Below are positions 31,408 to 39,919 of a stretch of DNA of 64,000 bases, in pieces. The DNA is from Pseudomonadota bacterium. GTDB taxonomy: Bacteria; Myxococcota_A; UBA796; SXON01. Every line of letters starts with the position of its first letter. Position 1 is the stretch's first letter. Location: positions 1 through 64,000 of the forward strand of contig JAUXTN010000008.1 in NCBI GenBank assembly GCA_030684355.1, given 5' to 3'. The position numbers and the translations under genes are program-made. Under the pieces are notes generated by a model. It did not search any database. It saw nothing but the letters and a program-made list of their open reading frames with translations, and was not told the DNA's origin.

Positions 31408-31929
31408 ATGCCCGATACGGTGCTGGTCCTCGTCGCCGCGGAATTCGACGACCTCGAGGTGTGGTACCCCAAGCTTCGGCTGGAGGAGGCGGGGTACAAC
31501 GTGCGGTTCGCCGGCCTGGGCGACGACGAGTACCGCGGGCGCTCCGGCCTCTCCTGCACGACCGACGGGACGGTGGCCGACTTCCCGGTCTACGACATCG
31601 CCGGCATCGTCATCCCCGGGGGCTGGGCCCCGGACCGGCTGCGTCGTGACCCCGAGGTGCTGGAGCATCTCCGCACGCTCGATCGCCTCGGCCGGATGAT
31701 CGCGTGCATCTGCCACGGCGGCTGGGTGCTCATCTCGGCCGGGCTCGTCCGCGGACGCCGGATGACCTCGACCACGGGCATCCGCGACGACCTCGTCAAT
31801 GCGGGCGCGAACTGGATCCAGGCCCCGGTCGTCATCGACCGGAACCTGGTCACCTCGCGCCTCTCCCGCGACCTCCCGGTGTTCGGCCAGGCCATGATCG
31901 ACGTGCTCGCCGCGCAGCCGTCGAGCTAG
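31408..31929 (+). CDS. DJ-1/PfpI-family protein
   Basis: 173 residues, the typical single-domain length. LVLVAAEFDDLEVWYPKLRL opens the fold, GIVIPGGWAPDRLRRD holds the conserved turn, and ACICHGGWVLISAG carries the nucleophile-elbow Cys followed by His, as in PfpI proteases and deglycase/glyoxalase-like relatives. Glu in the first motif (EFDDLE) fits the Glu that tunes the Cys. It may act in repair of glycated molecules or as a protease; the family is functionally mixed. The promoter region is AT-rich. It ends 15 bases before the convergent slyD stop. Confidence 0.92.
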   Translation: MPDTVLVLVAAEFDDLEVWYPKLRLEEAGYNVRFAGLGDDEYRGRSGLSCTTDGTVADFPVYDIAGIVIPGGWAPDRLRRDPEVLEHLRTLDRLGRMIACICHGGWVLISAGLVRGRRMTSTTGIRDDLVNAGANWIQAPVVIDRNLVTSRLSRDLPVFGQAMIDVLAAQPSS

Positions 31930-31944
31930 GCCGGCCCCGGGCGG

Positions 31945-32433
31945 CTAGTGGTGGCCGTGCCCGTCCGGCCCGTGGATGTGGCCGTGCTGGAGCTCCTCGG
32001 CGGTGCCGGCGCGCACGGAGAGGATCGTCACGTCGAAGTGGAGGGTCTCGCCGGCGAGCGGGTGGTTCGGGTCGATGAGGACGATGCCGTCCTCGACGCC
32101 CACGACCCACACCGGGAGGGCCTCGCCCTGCGGCCCGCGCGCGTGGAACTGCATGCCGGGCTCGATCTCCATCTCCGGCGGGAACGACGTGCGGGGCACG
32201 CGCTGGGGCTCGACTTCCATCCGCTCGCCGTACCCGAGCTCCGGCGGGACCTCGACCTGGAGGTTCGCCCCGACCGCCGCACCGTCCAGCGCCGACTCCA
32301 GGCCCGGGATGATGTTCTGGTAGCCGTGCAGGTAGTCGATCTGCCCGCTCTCGATGACGGTGCCATCGGAGCCGGAGAGGGTGTACTGGAGCGAGACGGC
32401 GCGGTCGGCGCCGATGGTGTTCTGCTCGGACAT
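31945..32433 (-). CDS. slyD: FKBP-type peptidyl-prolyl isomerase, SlyD-like
   Basis: 162 residues. The FKBP core (VSLQYTLSGSDGTVIESG, IIPGLESALDGAAVG, VEVPPELGYGE) is interrupted by an insert-in-flap chaperone domain (about 70-130; FHARGPQGEALPVWVVGVEDGIVLIDPNHPLAGETLHFDV), as in SlyD. The C-terminus is His-rich (HGHIHGPDGHGHH), the metal-binding tail of SlyD, which delivers nickel to hydrogenase or urease in other bacteria. The protein helps fold prolyl-containing chains in the cytosol. No nickel enzyme is encoded nearby. Confidence 0.93.
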   Translation of the reverse strand: MSEQNTIGADRAVSLQYTLSGSDGTVIESGQIDYLHGYQNIIPGLESALDGAAVGANLQVEVPPELGYGERMEVEPQRVPRTSFPPEMEIEPGMQFHARGPQGEALPVWVVGVEDGIVLIDPNHPLAGETLHFDVTILSVRAGTAEELQHGHIHGPDGHGHH

Positions 32434-32508
32434 TAGCTGGCCCGGGGTGAAAACGTGGAGCCCGGCAGGCGGCCGCGCGGATCGAGGGCGCCTGACGAGA
32501 CCGACGGT

Positions 32509-34299
32509 CTATTCCGGAATCGGCCGGCTGTCGGCGGGGGGCGCTTCCGCCTGCGGCCGTCGGCGTGCCAACGTGCCCGCGAGCCCCACCAGGGCGAGCG
32601 CCACCCCGGGGATCGTGCCGCCCGAAGCAGGGGTGTCGCATCCGCGCGAGGTCGTGATGAAGGCGTCCTTCACCTCCAACGTCACGCCGTCGAACACCCG
32701 CACGCCGTCGTCGACGGTGACCGTACGGTCGCCCAGCGCGGCGTCGGTCGCCACGGTGTAGCGGACCACGAGGGTGTTGGCGTCGGTCTGCTCGACGGAC
32801 TCGACGACGAGGCCGTCGCCGAGGTCGACCTGGGGCGCGGCGTCGAGCGCGCCCACGAAGTCGATGGAGAGCTCCGCCTGGTCGCCCTGGCGCACGCTCT
32901 CCGGCGCGATGGCGGTGAGGCGCGGGCGATCCGTGTCCGGGAGGACGTCGAAGGCCTCCGCCAGGGTGATCGTCATGTCCGCGCTGTGGAGCGTGAGGTT
33001 CCGGTGGCCCGCGTTGGCGTCGTGCTCGAGCTCGAGGTTGAGCCAGGCGGAGTCTACGTCGCGAACGTCGACCCCGGTGATGGTCACGCCCGGACCGAGG
33101 TCCGCCACGACCTCTCCCTTGACGAGGAGGAGGTACTCGCCGCCGAGGCGCACGCGGAGGGTCTCGCCGGGCCAGGCGCTGGCGGGCTCGAGGCCGTGGA
33201 TGACCGGGACGACGCCGTCGAGCCCGAGCGGGACCGAGAGGTCACCGCCGCCCGCGGCGTAGAGCGCGCGCACCTCGAAGATCTCGGCGCCGCCGAGGAT
33301 CGGCACCTCGGCCCAGGGGTGGATGACCTCCATCACGGAGAGCCCGCCGCGCAGCACCGAGTAGCCGAGCACCTCGTGGCTCGACTCCGGGGGGGTCCAC
33401 GACAGCGGGACGGTCGCGCCGACGATGCGGCCCTCGGGGCCGAGGAGGTCCGTCGGCGCCGGGAGGTAGACGCGGAATTCGAGCTCGGCGTCGACCGGCT
33501 CGCGGCTGGTGTTCAGGCCGTCCGAGGCCTCGACCCAGTAGTTGACGGTCGTGCCGGGGGACTGGGCCGGGATCTCCCCGCGCCAGCCACCGCCGCCGGT
33601 GGAGTCCATCCGGGCCCAGCCGGTGAGGCTCCCCGTGGTCCACCACAAGGTGACCGTGGAGACGAGGGTGTCGTCCTCGGCGTCGACCTCGACGACGTAG
33701 GGCCCCTCGAGGTCCTCCGTGTCGACGAGGCCGGAGAGGCCGGAGAGGCGCGGCGCGGCGACGTCCCCGTCGTGGAACGCGACATCGTCGATGGTCCAGC
33801 CGTCCGCCGCGCCGCCGAGGTCGGCCTCGAACGCGAGGCGGACGCGGGGCGCGGGGCCGAACGGGGAGAGGTCGAGCACGACCGTGCGCCAGCCGCCCGA
33901 GGCCCCGACGAAGCCGGAGGTGACCGGGTAGCCGTACAGGGGCGTCGCCATCACGAAGCCGTTGCCGGTGTCGACCTCGATCCAGGCGTGGTCGCCGGGG
34001 GCGATGTCGTACCAGTGCTGGAACGAGAGCGTCGGCCGCGCGACCCCGGTCAGGTCGGGCACGGGGATCTCGAGGGTGTCGACGCTGTCGTTCAGGTAGT
34101 CGCGGGTGAGGCCCGTGCTCCATGCGCGGGTGCCGTCGAAGCCGGCGCCCGGCCCGTTGGTCACGACGCCCCAGGACCACTGGTGAGCGTCCCCTTCCGC
34201 GACGAAGCCGCCGTCCTCCATCTGGAGGTCGTACAGCACGAACGGCGCGGCCGCGGCGGGCCCGCTCACGGCGGCGAGCGCGAGGAGGAGCGTGCTCAC
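32509..34299 (-). CDS. Secreted multi-domain protein with MYXO-CTERM-like tail
   Basis: 596 residues from GTG 34299, which overlaps the stop of the vWA gene upstream (GTGA). STLLLALAAVSGPAAAA is a signal peptide. A galactose-binding/MAM-like beta domain follows (LSFQHWYDIAPGDHAWIEVD, WTIDDVAFHDGD), then fibronectin-like repeats with Pro/Ser/Thr linkers, IPT-like segments, and a C-terminal Cys (GCDTPASGG) before a hydrophobic helix (IPGVALALVGLAGTLA) and RRRP. That tail resembles MYXO-CTERM, a proposed sorting signal in myxobacteria that leads to lipid anchoring at the cell surface. Probably an adhesin or surface enzyme scaffold. Confidence 0.85.
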   Translation of the reverse strand: MSTLLLALAAVSGPAAAAPFVLYDLQMEDGGFVAEGDAHQWSWGVVTNGPGAGFDGTRAWSTGLTRDYLNDSVDTLEIPVPDLTGVARPTLSFQHWYDIAPGDHAWIEVDTGNGFVMATPLYGYPVTSGFVGASGGWRTVVLDLSPFGPAPRVRLAFEADLGGAADGWTIDDVAFHDGDVAAPRLSGLSGLVDTEDLEGPYVVEVDAEDDTLVSTVTLWWTTGSLTGWARMDSTGGGGWRGEIPAQSPGTTVNYWVEASDGLNTSREPVDAELEFRVYLPAPTDLLGPEGRIVGATVPLSWTPPESSHEVLGYSVLRGGLSVMEVIHPWAEVPILGGAEIFEVRALYAAGGGDLSVPLGLDGVVPVIHGLEPASAWPGETLRVRLGGEYLLLVKGEVVADLGPGVTITGVDVRDVDSAWLNLELEHDANAGHRNLTLHSADMTITLAEAFDVLPDTDRPRLTAIAPESVRQGDQAELSIDFVGALDAAPQVDLGDGLVVESVEQTDANTLVVRYTVATDAALGDRTVTVDDGVRVFDGVTLEVKDAFITTSRGCDTPASGGTIPGVALALVGLAGTLARRRPQAEAPPADSRPIPE

Positions 34300-35231
34300 T
34301 CCGACTCCGCCAGCGTGTAGACGACGGAGATCTCGGCGTCCGCCGGGGGGGCGAGGTTGAAGACGAGGGCGGGCTCCACGGTGTCGAGCCACCAGCCGGA
34401 CTCGACCCGCACGCCGTCGACCTCGACGAGCGCCGAGCCGTCGACCGGGGCGGCCTGGAGCGGAAAGCGGGTGGGCCAGTCGGCGGCGGCGCCCCCGAGC
34501 GCCGTGGCGATGGCGGCAAAGTCCGCGGCGCAGATGCTCTCGACGATGCCCCCGGTGGCCTCGGCCACTGCGGCATAGCGGGTGCCCGGGAGGGCGCTGT
34601 TCGCGTTCGTGCGGCAGCCGTCCGGAACGTCCCCCACGACCGCCGAGACACGGGCCAGGCGGCCGCTCTCCTCCTCGTCCGCCTCGAGCACGGCGAGGAA
34701 GGCGCTCTCCGGATCGCCGCCGAGCCACGTGTCGCTCTGATCGTCCCCGTCGGAGACGAACACCACGTGCAGGCCCGCACCGGCGCGGCGGAAGCCGCGG
34801 TTCAGGCCCAGGGCATCGTCCAGCGCGAGCGCCGCGGTGTGGAAGCCGGCGGCGGGCGGCGCGCTGGCGGTGCCGACCTGGAGGGCGGTCGCGAGGGACT
34901 CGCTGCCGGAGTCGCTACCGCCGGTGATGATCCACGGGCGGCCGCGCAGCGCGCCGTCGTCCGCGGGGTCCGTCGAGGTGACGCCGACCTGGTAGGTGAG
35001 CTGGAGGTCATCCAGGACGTCGAGGAAGGTCGACGCCGCGGCGGCCAGGGAGGCCTGCTCGTCCGCCATGCTGCCCGTGCTGTCCACGACGAACAGCACG
35101 TCGATCTCGGGAAGCGGCGCCTGCACGAAGCGCTCCTCGACCACGACCGGCGGCAAGGACTCGACGTCCGAATCCCGGATCGCGTAGTCCACGCATCCCG
35201 GGAGCAGCATCGATACGAGGAGCCAGCGCAA
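34296..35231 (-). CDS. vWA-domain lipoprotein
   Basis: 311 residues from TTG 35231, the only start that gives a full signal: RWLLVSMLLPGC with a lipobox Cys. The vWA domain has a full MIDAS sequence DSTGSM in IDVLFVVDSTGSMADEQ, with AGAGLHVVFVSDGDDQSD as the later Asp-bearing strand. A C-terminal beta domain of about 90 residues follows. Coupled by a four-base overlap to the MYXO-CTERM protein, so the two may act together on the surface. A 10-base palindrome, CCCACGTGGG, lies seven bases upstream of the start and may be an operator. Confidence 0.85.
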   Translation of the reverse strand: MRWLLVSMLLPGCVDYAIRDSDVESLPPVVVEERFVQAPLPEIDVLFVVDSTGSMADEQASLAAAASTFLDVLDDLQLTYQVGVTSTDPADDGALRGRPWIITGGSDSGSESLATALQVGTASAPPAAGFHTAALALDDALGLNRGFRRAGAGLHVVFVSDGDDQSDTWLGGDPESAFLAVLEADEEESGRLARVSAVVGDVPDGCRTNANSALPGTRYAAVAEATGGIVESICAADFAAIATALGGAAADWPTRFPLQAAPVDGSALVEVDGVRVESGWWLDTVEPALVFNLAPPADAEISVVYTLAESE

Positions 35232-35237
35232 AGGACA

Positions 35238-35247
35238 CCCACGTGGG
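35238..35247. promoter_or_regulatory. Palindrome CCCACGTGGG upstream of the vWA gene
   Basis: Perfect 10-base palindrome seven bases before the TTG start at 35231, in a 70-base gap. It could be a regulator-binding site. Confidence 0.3.
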
Positions 35248-35301
35248 CAACCTGATCCTCCTCCTCTGGAGGGCGGAAGTCAAGCCCGGCCGCAGAAAAA
35301 C

Positions 35302-35868
35302 TCAGCCGTCCCCGTCCGAGAAGCGCCACGCCTCCACCCGCGCGATCTCCTCCGAGCCCCGGGCCGTGCGGTACAGCCGGATGCGTCGGAAGCCCCAGGT
35401 GTTCAGGAGGCGGAACTCCAGGGAGAGCGACTGGTATTCGCCCGTCGCGGGGGGGAATCCGAGCACGCCCAGGGCCTCCGTGCGACGCAAGGGCTCCGGC
35501 AGCGGCACGTCGACCATCTGGATGGTGTCCCCGGCGAGGCGCAACGTGCCCCGCTCGAACACGACCTCCTTCGCGCCGCCCTGGACCTCCCGCTCCTCGA
35601 TGACGGCGCCGAGCTGCTGTTCGACCTCCGCGCGGGCCGAGCGGTAGCTGCGCCCGCCCAGGTGCCGCGCATCGATGTAGACGCCCGCAGGTTTCTCGTA
35701 GGTGGCGTCGATGTTCGCGGGGGTCGCCCGGAGCTCGGCCGCGGCGCGGCGCTCGGCCACCTCCTCGACGCTGGCGGGCGCCTCGACCGCGCGCAGCACG
35801 GGCTCGGGATCGTTGCACGCAAGCAGGAACGCGAGGAGCCGCACGCGTGCATGATATCGCGCCGCCAC
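35302..35868 (-). CDS. Lipoprotein of unknown function
   Basis: Up to 188 residues; the first start is GTG 35868, and a second GTG at 35844 (VRLLAFLLACND) would give a more usual lipoprotein signal. The lipobox is LLAC. The mature protein is mixed alpha/beta with FRLLNTWGFRRIRLYRTARGSEEIARVE near the end and no recognised motif. It is divergent from moaD with only 38 bases between the outermost starts, so their promoters must interleave. Neither start has a clear ribosome binding site. Confidence 0.7.
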   Translation of the reverse strand: MAARYHARVRLLAFLLACNDPEPVLRAVEAPASVEEVAERRAAAELRATPANIDATYEKPAGVYIDARHLGGRSYRSARAEVEQQLGAVIEEREVQGGAKEVVFERGTLRLAGDTIQMVDVPLPEPLRRTEALGVLGFPPATGEYQSLSLEFRLLNTWGFRRIRLYRTARGSEEIARVEAWRFSDGDG

Positions 35869-35906
35869 GCGCGAAGGGGCGCCGCCTTGCGTTAGATGCC
35901 CCGGCC

Positions 35907-36134
35907 ATGCGCGTCACCACTCGCTATTTCGCCACCCTGCGCGAGCGGAAGGGCACTCCGCACGAGCAGGTGGACCTGCCGGACGGCACCACCGCGCGAG
36001 CGGCCTTCGGGCTGCTCTTCCCCGACCTCCTCCTCACCGTGGCCTACGCCGTGAACCAGGCCACCGTGTCGGGAGACACCGTGCTCCACGAGGGCGACGA
36101 GATCGCGTTCCTGCCCCCGCTGGGAGGTGGATGA
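35907..36134 (+). CDS. moaD: Molybdopterin synthase small subunit
   Basis: 75 residues from ATG 35907. The ubiquitin-like fold is evident (VTTRYFATLRERKG, EQVDLPDGTTARAAFGLLF, LAYAVNQATVSGDTVLHEGDEIAFLPPLGG). MoaD carries sulfur as a C-terminal thiocarboxylate to make molybdopterin. The tail reads LGGG rather than the usual GG, one Gly extra; processing or tolerance of this would be worth noting. ATGA overlap with moaE. Confidence 0.9.
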   Translation: MRVTTRYFATLRERKGTPHEQVDLPDGTTARAAFGLLFPDLLLTVAYAVNQATVSGDTVLHEGDEIAFLPPLGGG

Positions 36135-36595
36135 TGGTGCTCCTCACCGAGACCCCCCTCGACGTGCGCGCCCTGGAGGCCGCCGTCCGGGACCCCGGGC
36201 ACGGCGCCCTCCTGACGTTCGCGGGCGTGGCCCGTGACGACGGCACGCCCCCCTTGCGCGCGCTCTACTACGAGGCGTGGACCGAGGTCGCGGAGCGCGA
36301 GCTGCGCGAGGTGGCGGACGAGACGCTCGCGCGCTGGCCGACCGTGAAGGTGGCGATCGCCCACCGGGTCGGCGAGGTCGCGGTCGGCGAGCCGAGCGTC
36401 GTCGTGACGATCGGCGCCCCCCATCGCGAGGAGGCCTACGCCGCCTCGCGCTTCGCCATCGACACGCTGAAGGCCCGCGTGCGGATCTGGAAGAAGGAGA
36501 TCTACGCGGACGGCGGCGCGTGGGTCGCCAACCGCGTCGCCCCGGACGGCCACGTGACCGACGGCAACCGCGATCCCGACGGAGAGACCTCTTGA
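36131..36595 (+). CDS. moaE: Molybdopterin synthase large subunit
   Basis: 154 residues. LLTFAGVARDD, LYYEAWTEVAERELREVADE, VAIAHRVGEVAVGEPSVVVTIGAPHREEAY and VRIWKKEIYADG are the conserved MoaE segments, with the Lys of KKE in the active site. It works with MoaD to insert two sulfurs into precursor Z, giving molybdopterin for Mo enzymes in the cytosol. Other moa genes are not nearby. Its end overlaps the trmB start (TTGA). Confidence 0.95.
   Translation: MMVLLTETPLDVRALEAAVRDPGHGALLTFAGVARDDGTPPLRALYYEAWTEVAERELREVADETLARWPTVKVAIAHRVGEVAVGEPSVVVTIGAPHREEAYAASRFAIDTLKARVRIWKKEIYADGGAWVANRVAPDGHVTDGNRDPDGETS
36581..36586 (+). promoter_or_regulatory. Shine-Dalgarno GGAGAG deciding the trmB start
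   Basis: GGAGAG lies five bases before TTG 36592, which overlaps the moaE stop as TTGA. It favours that start over the ATG at 36625. Confidence 0.65.
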
Positions 36596-37365
36596 GGCCC
36601 GGCAACCACCAGCCCTTCCGCGACATGCTCCCGGAGGACGTTCCCCGGCCCGACACCAACCCGTACGTCATCGCGCACCGCGAGTTCGGCGACGAGATCG
36701 TGCCCGGCTCCGAGGCCCCGGCCCTCCGCGAGAAGTGGCCGGAGGTGTTCGGCCGCACCGCGCCCCTGCACCTCGAAGTGGGCTCCGGGAACGGGTTCTA
36801 TCTAGCCGGAATGGCGGAACAACACCCGGAGTGCGACTGGGTGGGCGTCGAGATCCGCTTCAAGCGCGTGGTGCTCGTCGCGAAGAAGCTCCGCCACGCC
36901 GGCCTGAAGAACGCGCGCATCGTGCGTTACGACGCTCGCGCGCTCGACACGTTGTTCCCGCCGGGCTCGCTCGCGGGCGTGCACGTAAACCACCCGGACC
37001 CGTGGGAGCGCGAGTCGAAGCGCCACCACCGCCTCATCGACCGCGACTTCGCCGAGCTCATGACGCGCCTGTGCGCCCCGGGCGCGGAGCTCCGCATCAA
37101 GACGGACTTCGAGCCGCACGTGAAGGCGCTGCTGAAGGCCTGCGCGGGGCTCCCCTGGGAGGTCGTCGGCGTGCGCACGGACGTCGACGCGCAGGGCAGC
37201 ATCTGGGGGGACGACGTGGTGACGAACTACCAGCGCAAGGCGCGCGTGCGCGGGGTGCCGGTCCACGCGGCCTGCCTGCGCCGCACCGCGAACGGCAACA
37301 GCAGCAGCAGCGCCGCCCCGCCGGAGCCGCAGCCCGATCCGCAGCCCCGGAGCGCCGAGAGCTGA
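36592..37365 (+). CDS. trmB: tRNA (guanine-N7-)-methyltransferase
   Basis: 257 residues from TTG 36592. Conserved TrmB segments: HLEVGSGNGFYLAGMAEQHPE (SAM binding), WVGVEIRFKRVVLVAKKL, NARIVRYDARAL, VHVNHPDPWERESKRHHRL, and FAELMTRLCAPGAELRIKTDFEPHV. It methylates G46 of tRNAs in the variable loop. The C-terminal 45 residues (NSSSSAAPPEPQPDPQPRSAES) are Pro/Ser-rich and not part of the family; their coding sequence overlaps the end of the convergent MYXO-CTERM gene by 139 bases. Translation is coupled to moaE. Confidence 0.92.
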   Translation: MRPGNHQPFRDMLPEDVPRPDTNPYVIAHREFGDEIVPGSEAPALREKWPEVFGRTAPLHLEVGSGNGFYLAGMAEQHPECDWVGVEIRFKRVVLVAKKLRHAGLKNARIVRYDARALDTLFPPGSLAGVHVNHPDPWERESKRHHRLIDRDFAELMTRLCAPGAELRIKTDFEPHVKALLKACAGLPWEVVGVRTDVDAQGSIWGDDVVTNYQRKARVRGVPVHAACLRRTANGNSSSSAAPPEPQPDPQPRSAES

Positions 37366-38981
37366 CCGGTGGGGTCGCTCCCCCGCAGCCACTCATCCGC
37401 GTTCACGACCCCGTCGCCGTCGGGATCCTCGGCGGCGTCGTCGCGGTCGGGGTCGAGGCCGTTGTCGGCCTCCCAGGTGTCGCCCATGGCGTCGTGGTCG
37501 TCGTCCACGTAGAGGTCGAAGTCGACCGCCGTGCGCGCCTCGCCGGCCGTCAGGCTGGTGATCGTGGCGTCCCCCTCGACCAGGCGGTCCGGCCACCAGA
37601 CGGTGACCCAGCCGGGATCGCTGGGGCAGTAGTGGGCGTACGACGCACGGAGCGTGTAGTCGGTCCCGGGGAGCCCGGTGATCGTGTAGACGCCATCGGT
37701 GTCGGTGACCGCGACCTCCGTGTTCGAGCCGTCCGCCGTGCTCGCGTAGACGTAGGCGCCGTAGACGGGCTCGCCGTCGTCGCCCCGCACGGTGCCGGAG
37801 AACGACGCTCCCGTGGGCATCGCGACGGTCAGGTCCGTCTCGCCGTCCACCGCGATGGCGAGGATCGCCCCGGCGTCGTCCCGCGCGTAGTCGTCGGTGA
37901 GCCCCACGTCCGCGCCGTAGACGTAGAGGAAGTAGGTGCCGGGATGCAGGGCGTCGATGGTGTGGACGCCGGCGGCGTCGAACGCCCCGCCGCGGCCGAC
38001 CGTGTAGGTGTCGTTGTAGAGCAGCACGGCGGCGTCGGAGAGGTCCCCTTCCCCGACGAGCGTGACGGTCAAGGCGCTCTGGGGCGCCAGCGCGAGGTCG
38101 ACCCCGTCGAGCGCGAACCCCTCGTCGAGCGCGGGGACGCGCTCCCCGGGCCGATCGGCGTCCGGGTAGTAGCTGGTCGCGAGGCCGTCCGACGACGCCC
38201 AGGCGGTGACCTCGCCCGGGGGGAGGCCGTCGGCGATGTAGGTGCCGTCCGCCGCGATGGTGACCGAGAGGACCTGGGACGGGCTGTAGACGTACACCGT
38301 TCCGGTTGCGACGGGGCCGTCGGGACCGGAGACCGTGCCGGTGACCGAGATGCCGTCGAGGAGGGGCTGCTCGCCGACGTCCGTCGGGGCGCCGAGGGTC
38401 ACGTCGAAGAGCGCGGCGCTCTCCTCGTCGTACACCGGCGCGAGGTACTGGCGCGGCCACCCGCTCGCGGCGATGTAGGCGGCGTAGGGCTCGGACTCCC
38501 CCTCGTCGCTGTCGAGGCCGACGAGGGTGAAGGCGCCGTCGGCGTCGGTCGAGGAGAGGCGGCTCACGAGGGAGGTGCGCTCCGACTGGCCGAGCGCCAG
38601 GATCTGCGCCCCGACCACCGGCTCCCCGGACGCGGACACGACCCGGCCGGTCAACGTGCCGCCCTCCGGCAGGGCGAAGTCGACGCCGTCGATCGACGCG
38701 GCGGTCTCGACCTCGATGACCTCCGCGGAGCAGAAGTCCCACGTGTCGGGCAGGAAGCGGTCGACCCGGGGATCGCCGTCCGCCGGCATCGCGCGCAGGC
38801 GGTAGCGGCCCGGCGGCACGGACGTGAGGAGGAAGCCGCCGTCGGCGGTCGTGCGGGCGCTCGCGTAGTTGAGCCGCGTGTCGTAGGCGACCAGGTCGAC
38901 ACCGGGCACGGGCGCGCCATCGAGGTCGCGGACGGTGCCGGAGAGGGTGGCGGCGAGCGCCGGGGAGAGCAGGAGGATCAC
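37227..38981 (-). CDS. Secreted protein with carboxypeptidase-regulatory-like repeats and MYXO-CTERM tail
   Basis: 584 residues from GTG 38981, overlapping the previous stop (GTGA). ILLLSPALAATL is a short signal peptide. Four or more carboxypeptidase regulatory-like repeats follow (SGTVRDLDGAPVPG, TGRVVSASGEPVVG, TGTVSGPDGPVATG, SGTVRGDDGEPVYG), each a small beta-sandwich used for carbohydrate or protein contact. Near the end, DDDHDAMGDTWE and DPDGDGVVNADEW are calcium-binding type-III-like loops, then the MYXO-CTERM Cys cluster GCGSGCGSGG, a hydrophobic helix and RRR. A surface adhesin or matrix protein is likely. Confidence 0.87.
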   Translation of the reverse strand: MILLLSPALAATLSGTVRDLDGAPVPGVDLVAYDTRLNYASARTTADGGFLLTSVPPGRYRLRAMPADGDPRVDRFLPDTWDFCSAEVIEVETAASIDGVDFALPEGGTLTGRVVSASGEPVVGAQILALGQSERTSLVSRLSSTDADGAFTLVGLDSDEGESEPYAAYIAASGWPRQYLAPVYDEESAALFDVTLGAPTDVGEQPLLDGISVTGTVSGPDGPVATGTVYVYSPSQVLSVTIAADGTYIADGLPPGEVTAWASSDGLATSYYPDADRPGERVPALDEGFALDGVDLALAPQSALTVTLVGEGDLSDAAVLLYNDTYTVGRGGAFDAAGVHTIDALHPGTYFLYVYGADVGLTDDYARDDAGAILAIAVDGETDLTVAMPTGASFSGTVRGDDGEPVYGAYVYASTADGSNTEVAVTDTDGVYTITGLPGTDYTLRASYAHYCPSDPGWVTVWWPDRLVEGDATITSLTAGEARTAVDFDLYVDDDHDAMGDTWEADNGLDPDRDDAAEDPDGDGVVNADEWLRGSDPTGQLSALRGCGSGCGSGGAALLLLLPFAVRRRQAAWTGTPRTRALRW

Positions 38982-39832
38982 GGGGGGCTCCGGAGCGCGT
39001 CGGGGGAGAGCGTGCGGACCCGCCAGCCGGCGCGGGTGAGGGTGGCGGCGGCATCGGCGGCCGGGGAGCCCTTCGGCACCACCAGGCACACCTCTACCTC
39101 CTCCGGGCGGAGGGCCCACCAGTCGAGCAGCGCCACGATGCCGTCGCCCCGGGCGCTCGCGCCGCCGACGAGCGCGACGGCCACGGTAGGGTCGTGCTCC
39201 TGCTCCGCGAGCCGGAGGAGCGCGCGGGCGGCCTCGACCTCGGGGCCATCGGGCTCGACGCGCGTGGGCCGGTTGAGCCACATGCTGTAGAGCCCGACCC
39301 CGACGACCGCGGCGGCGCCGAGCGCGCGCGGAAGGAGGCCCCCGGCCAGCGCCAGGAGCGCGATCGCGAGCGCGCCCAGCGCCACGAACGGGAGGCGCGG
39401 CACAACCCGGGCGCGATCGGTCGGCGCGACGTAGAACCGCCGGGTCGCGACGCCGCAGGGCCGGAGCAGCAGTGACCAGGTCGGACGCTTCGGCAGCAGG
39501 TGCTCCAGCCCGGAGACGCCCATCGCCCGGAGCGCCGCGGACACGGTGACCGCGCAGAGCGCCCAGAGCCCCACGTCGAGCCCGATGGCCGCGGCGACGA
39601 ACGCCCACGTTCCGAGCAGCGCGTGCACGGCGTCCGCGGCGTGGGGCGGGGCGGGCACGACATGCCCGAAGATGCGCGCGCCAACGATGCCCTGGGACCG
39701 CGCGCGACGAGCGAGGTTTTCCAGCGACCGTCGTTCGGCGGATCCACCAGGGTCCAGCGGCAATGCCATCGGCTCCAGCACGGGTCCGGCACCGGCGTTG
39801 GCCGTGCCGATCGTCGCTGTGGCTAGGGGCAC
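38978..39832 (-). CDS. Membrane protein of unknown function
   Basis: 284 residues from GTG 39832, supported by GGAGG (39838-39842) five bases upstream. The N-terminal third is soluble and Arg-rich (SAERRSLENLARRARSQGIVGARIFGHVV), then paired membrane segments (TWAFVAAAIGLDVGLWALCAVTVSAAL; LPFVALGALAIALLALAGG), and a C-terminal soluble domain (DGPEVEAARALLRLAEQEHDPTVAVALVGGASARGDGIVALLDWW). The last part faintly resembles a degenerate peptidase M28 domain, but I cannot confirm metal ligands. Coupled by overlap to the MYXO-CTERM gene after it. Confidence 0.65.
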   Translation of the reverse strand: MPLATATIGTANAGAGPVLEPMALPLDPGGSAERRSLENLARRARSQGIVGARIFGHVVPAPPHAADAVHALLGTWAFVAAAIGLDVGLWALCAVTVSAALRAMGVSGLEHLLPKRPTWSLLLRPCGVATRRFYVAPTDRARVVPRLPFVALGALAIALLALAGGLLPRALGAAAVVGVGLYSMWLNRPTRVEPDGPEVEAARALLRLAEQEHDPTVAVALVGGASARGDGIVALLDWWALRPEEVEVCLVVPKGSPAADAAATLTRAGWRVRTLSPDALRSPP

Positions 39833-39837
39833 ACCTT

Positions 39838-39842
39838 CCTCC
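39838..39842 (-). promoter_or_regulatory. Shine-Dalgarno GGAGG deciding a GTG start
   Basis: GGAGG on the minus strand, five bases before GTG 39832, supports that start of the membrane-protein gene over ATG 39769. Confidence 0.65.
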
Positions 39843-39919
39843 GGGGGATACTTTAGCCCCGGCGCGGCCCTCCGTCGCCCCTGTCGGCCTGCTTGCAGCC
39901 CCCCGACTCAATCCTTACC

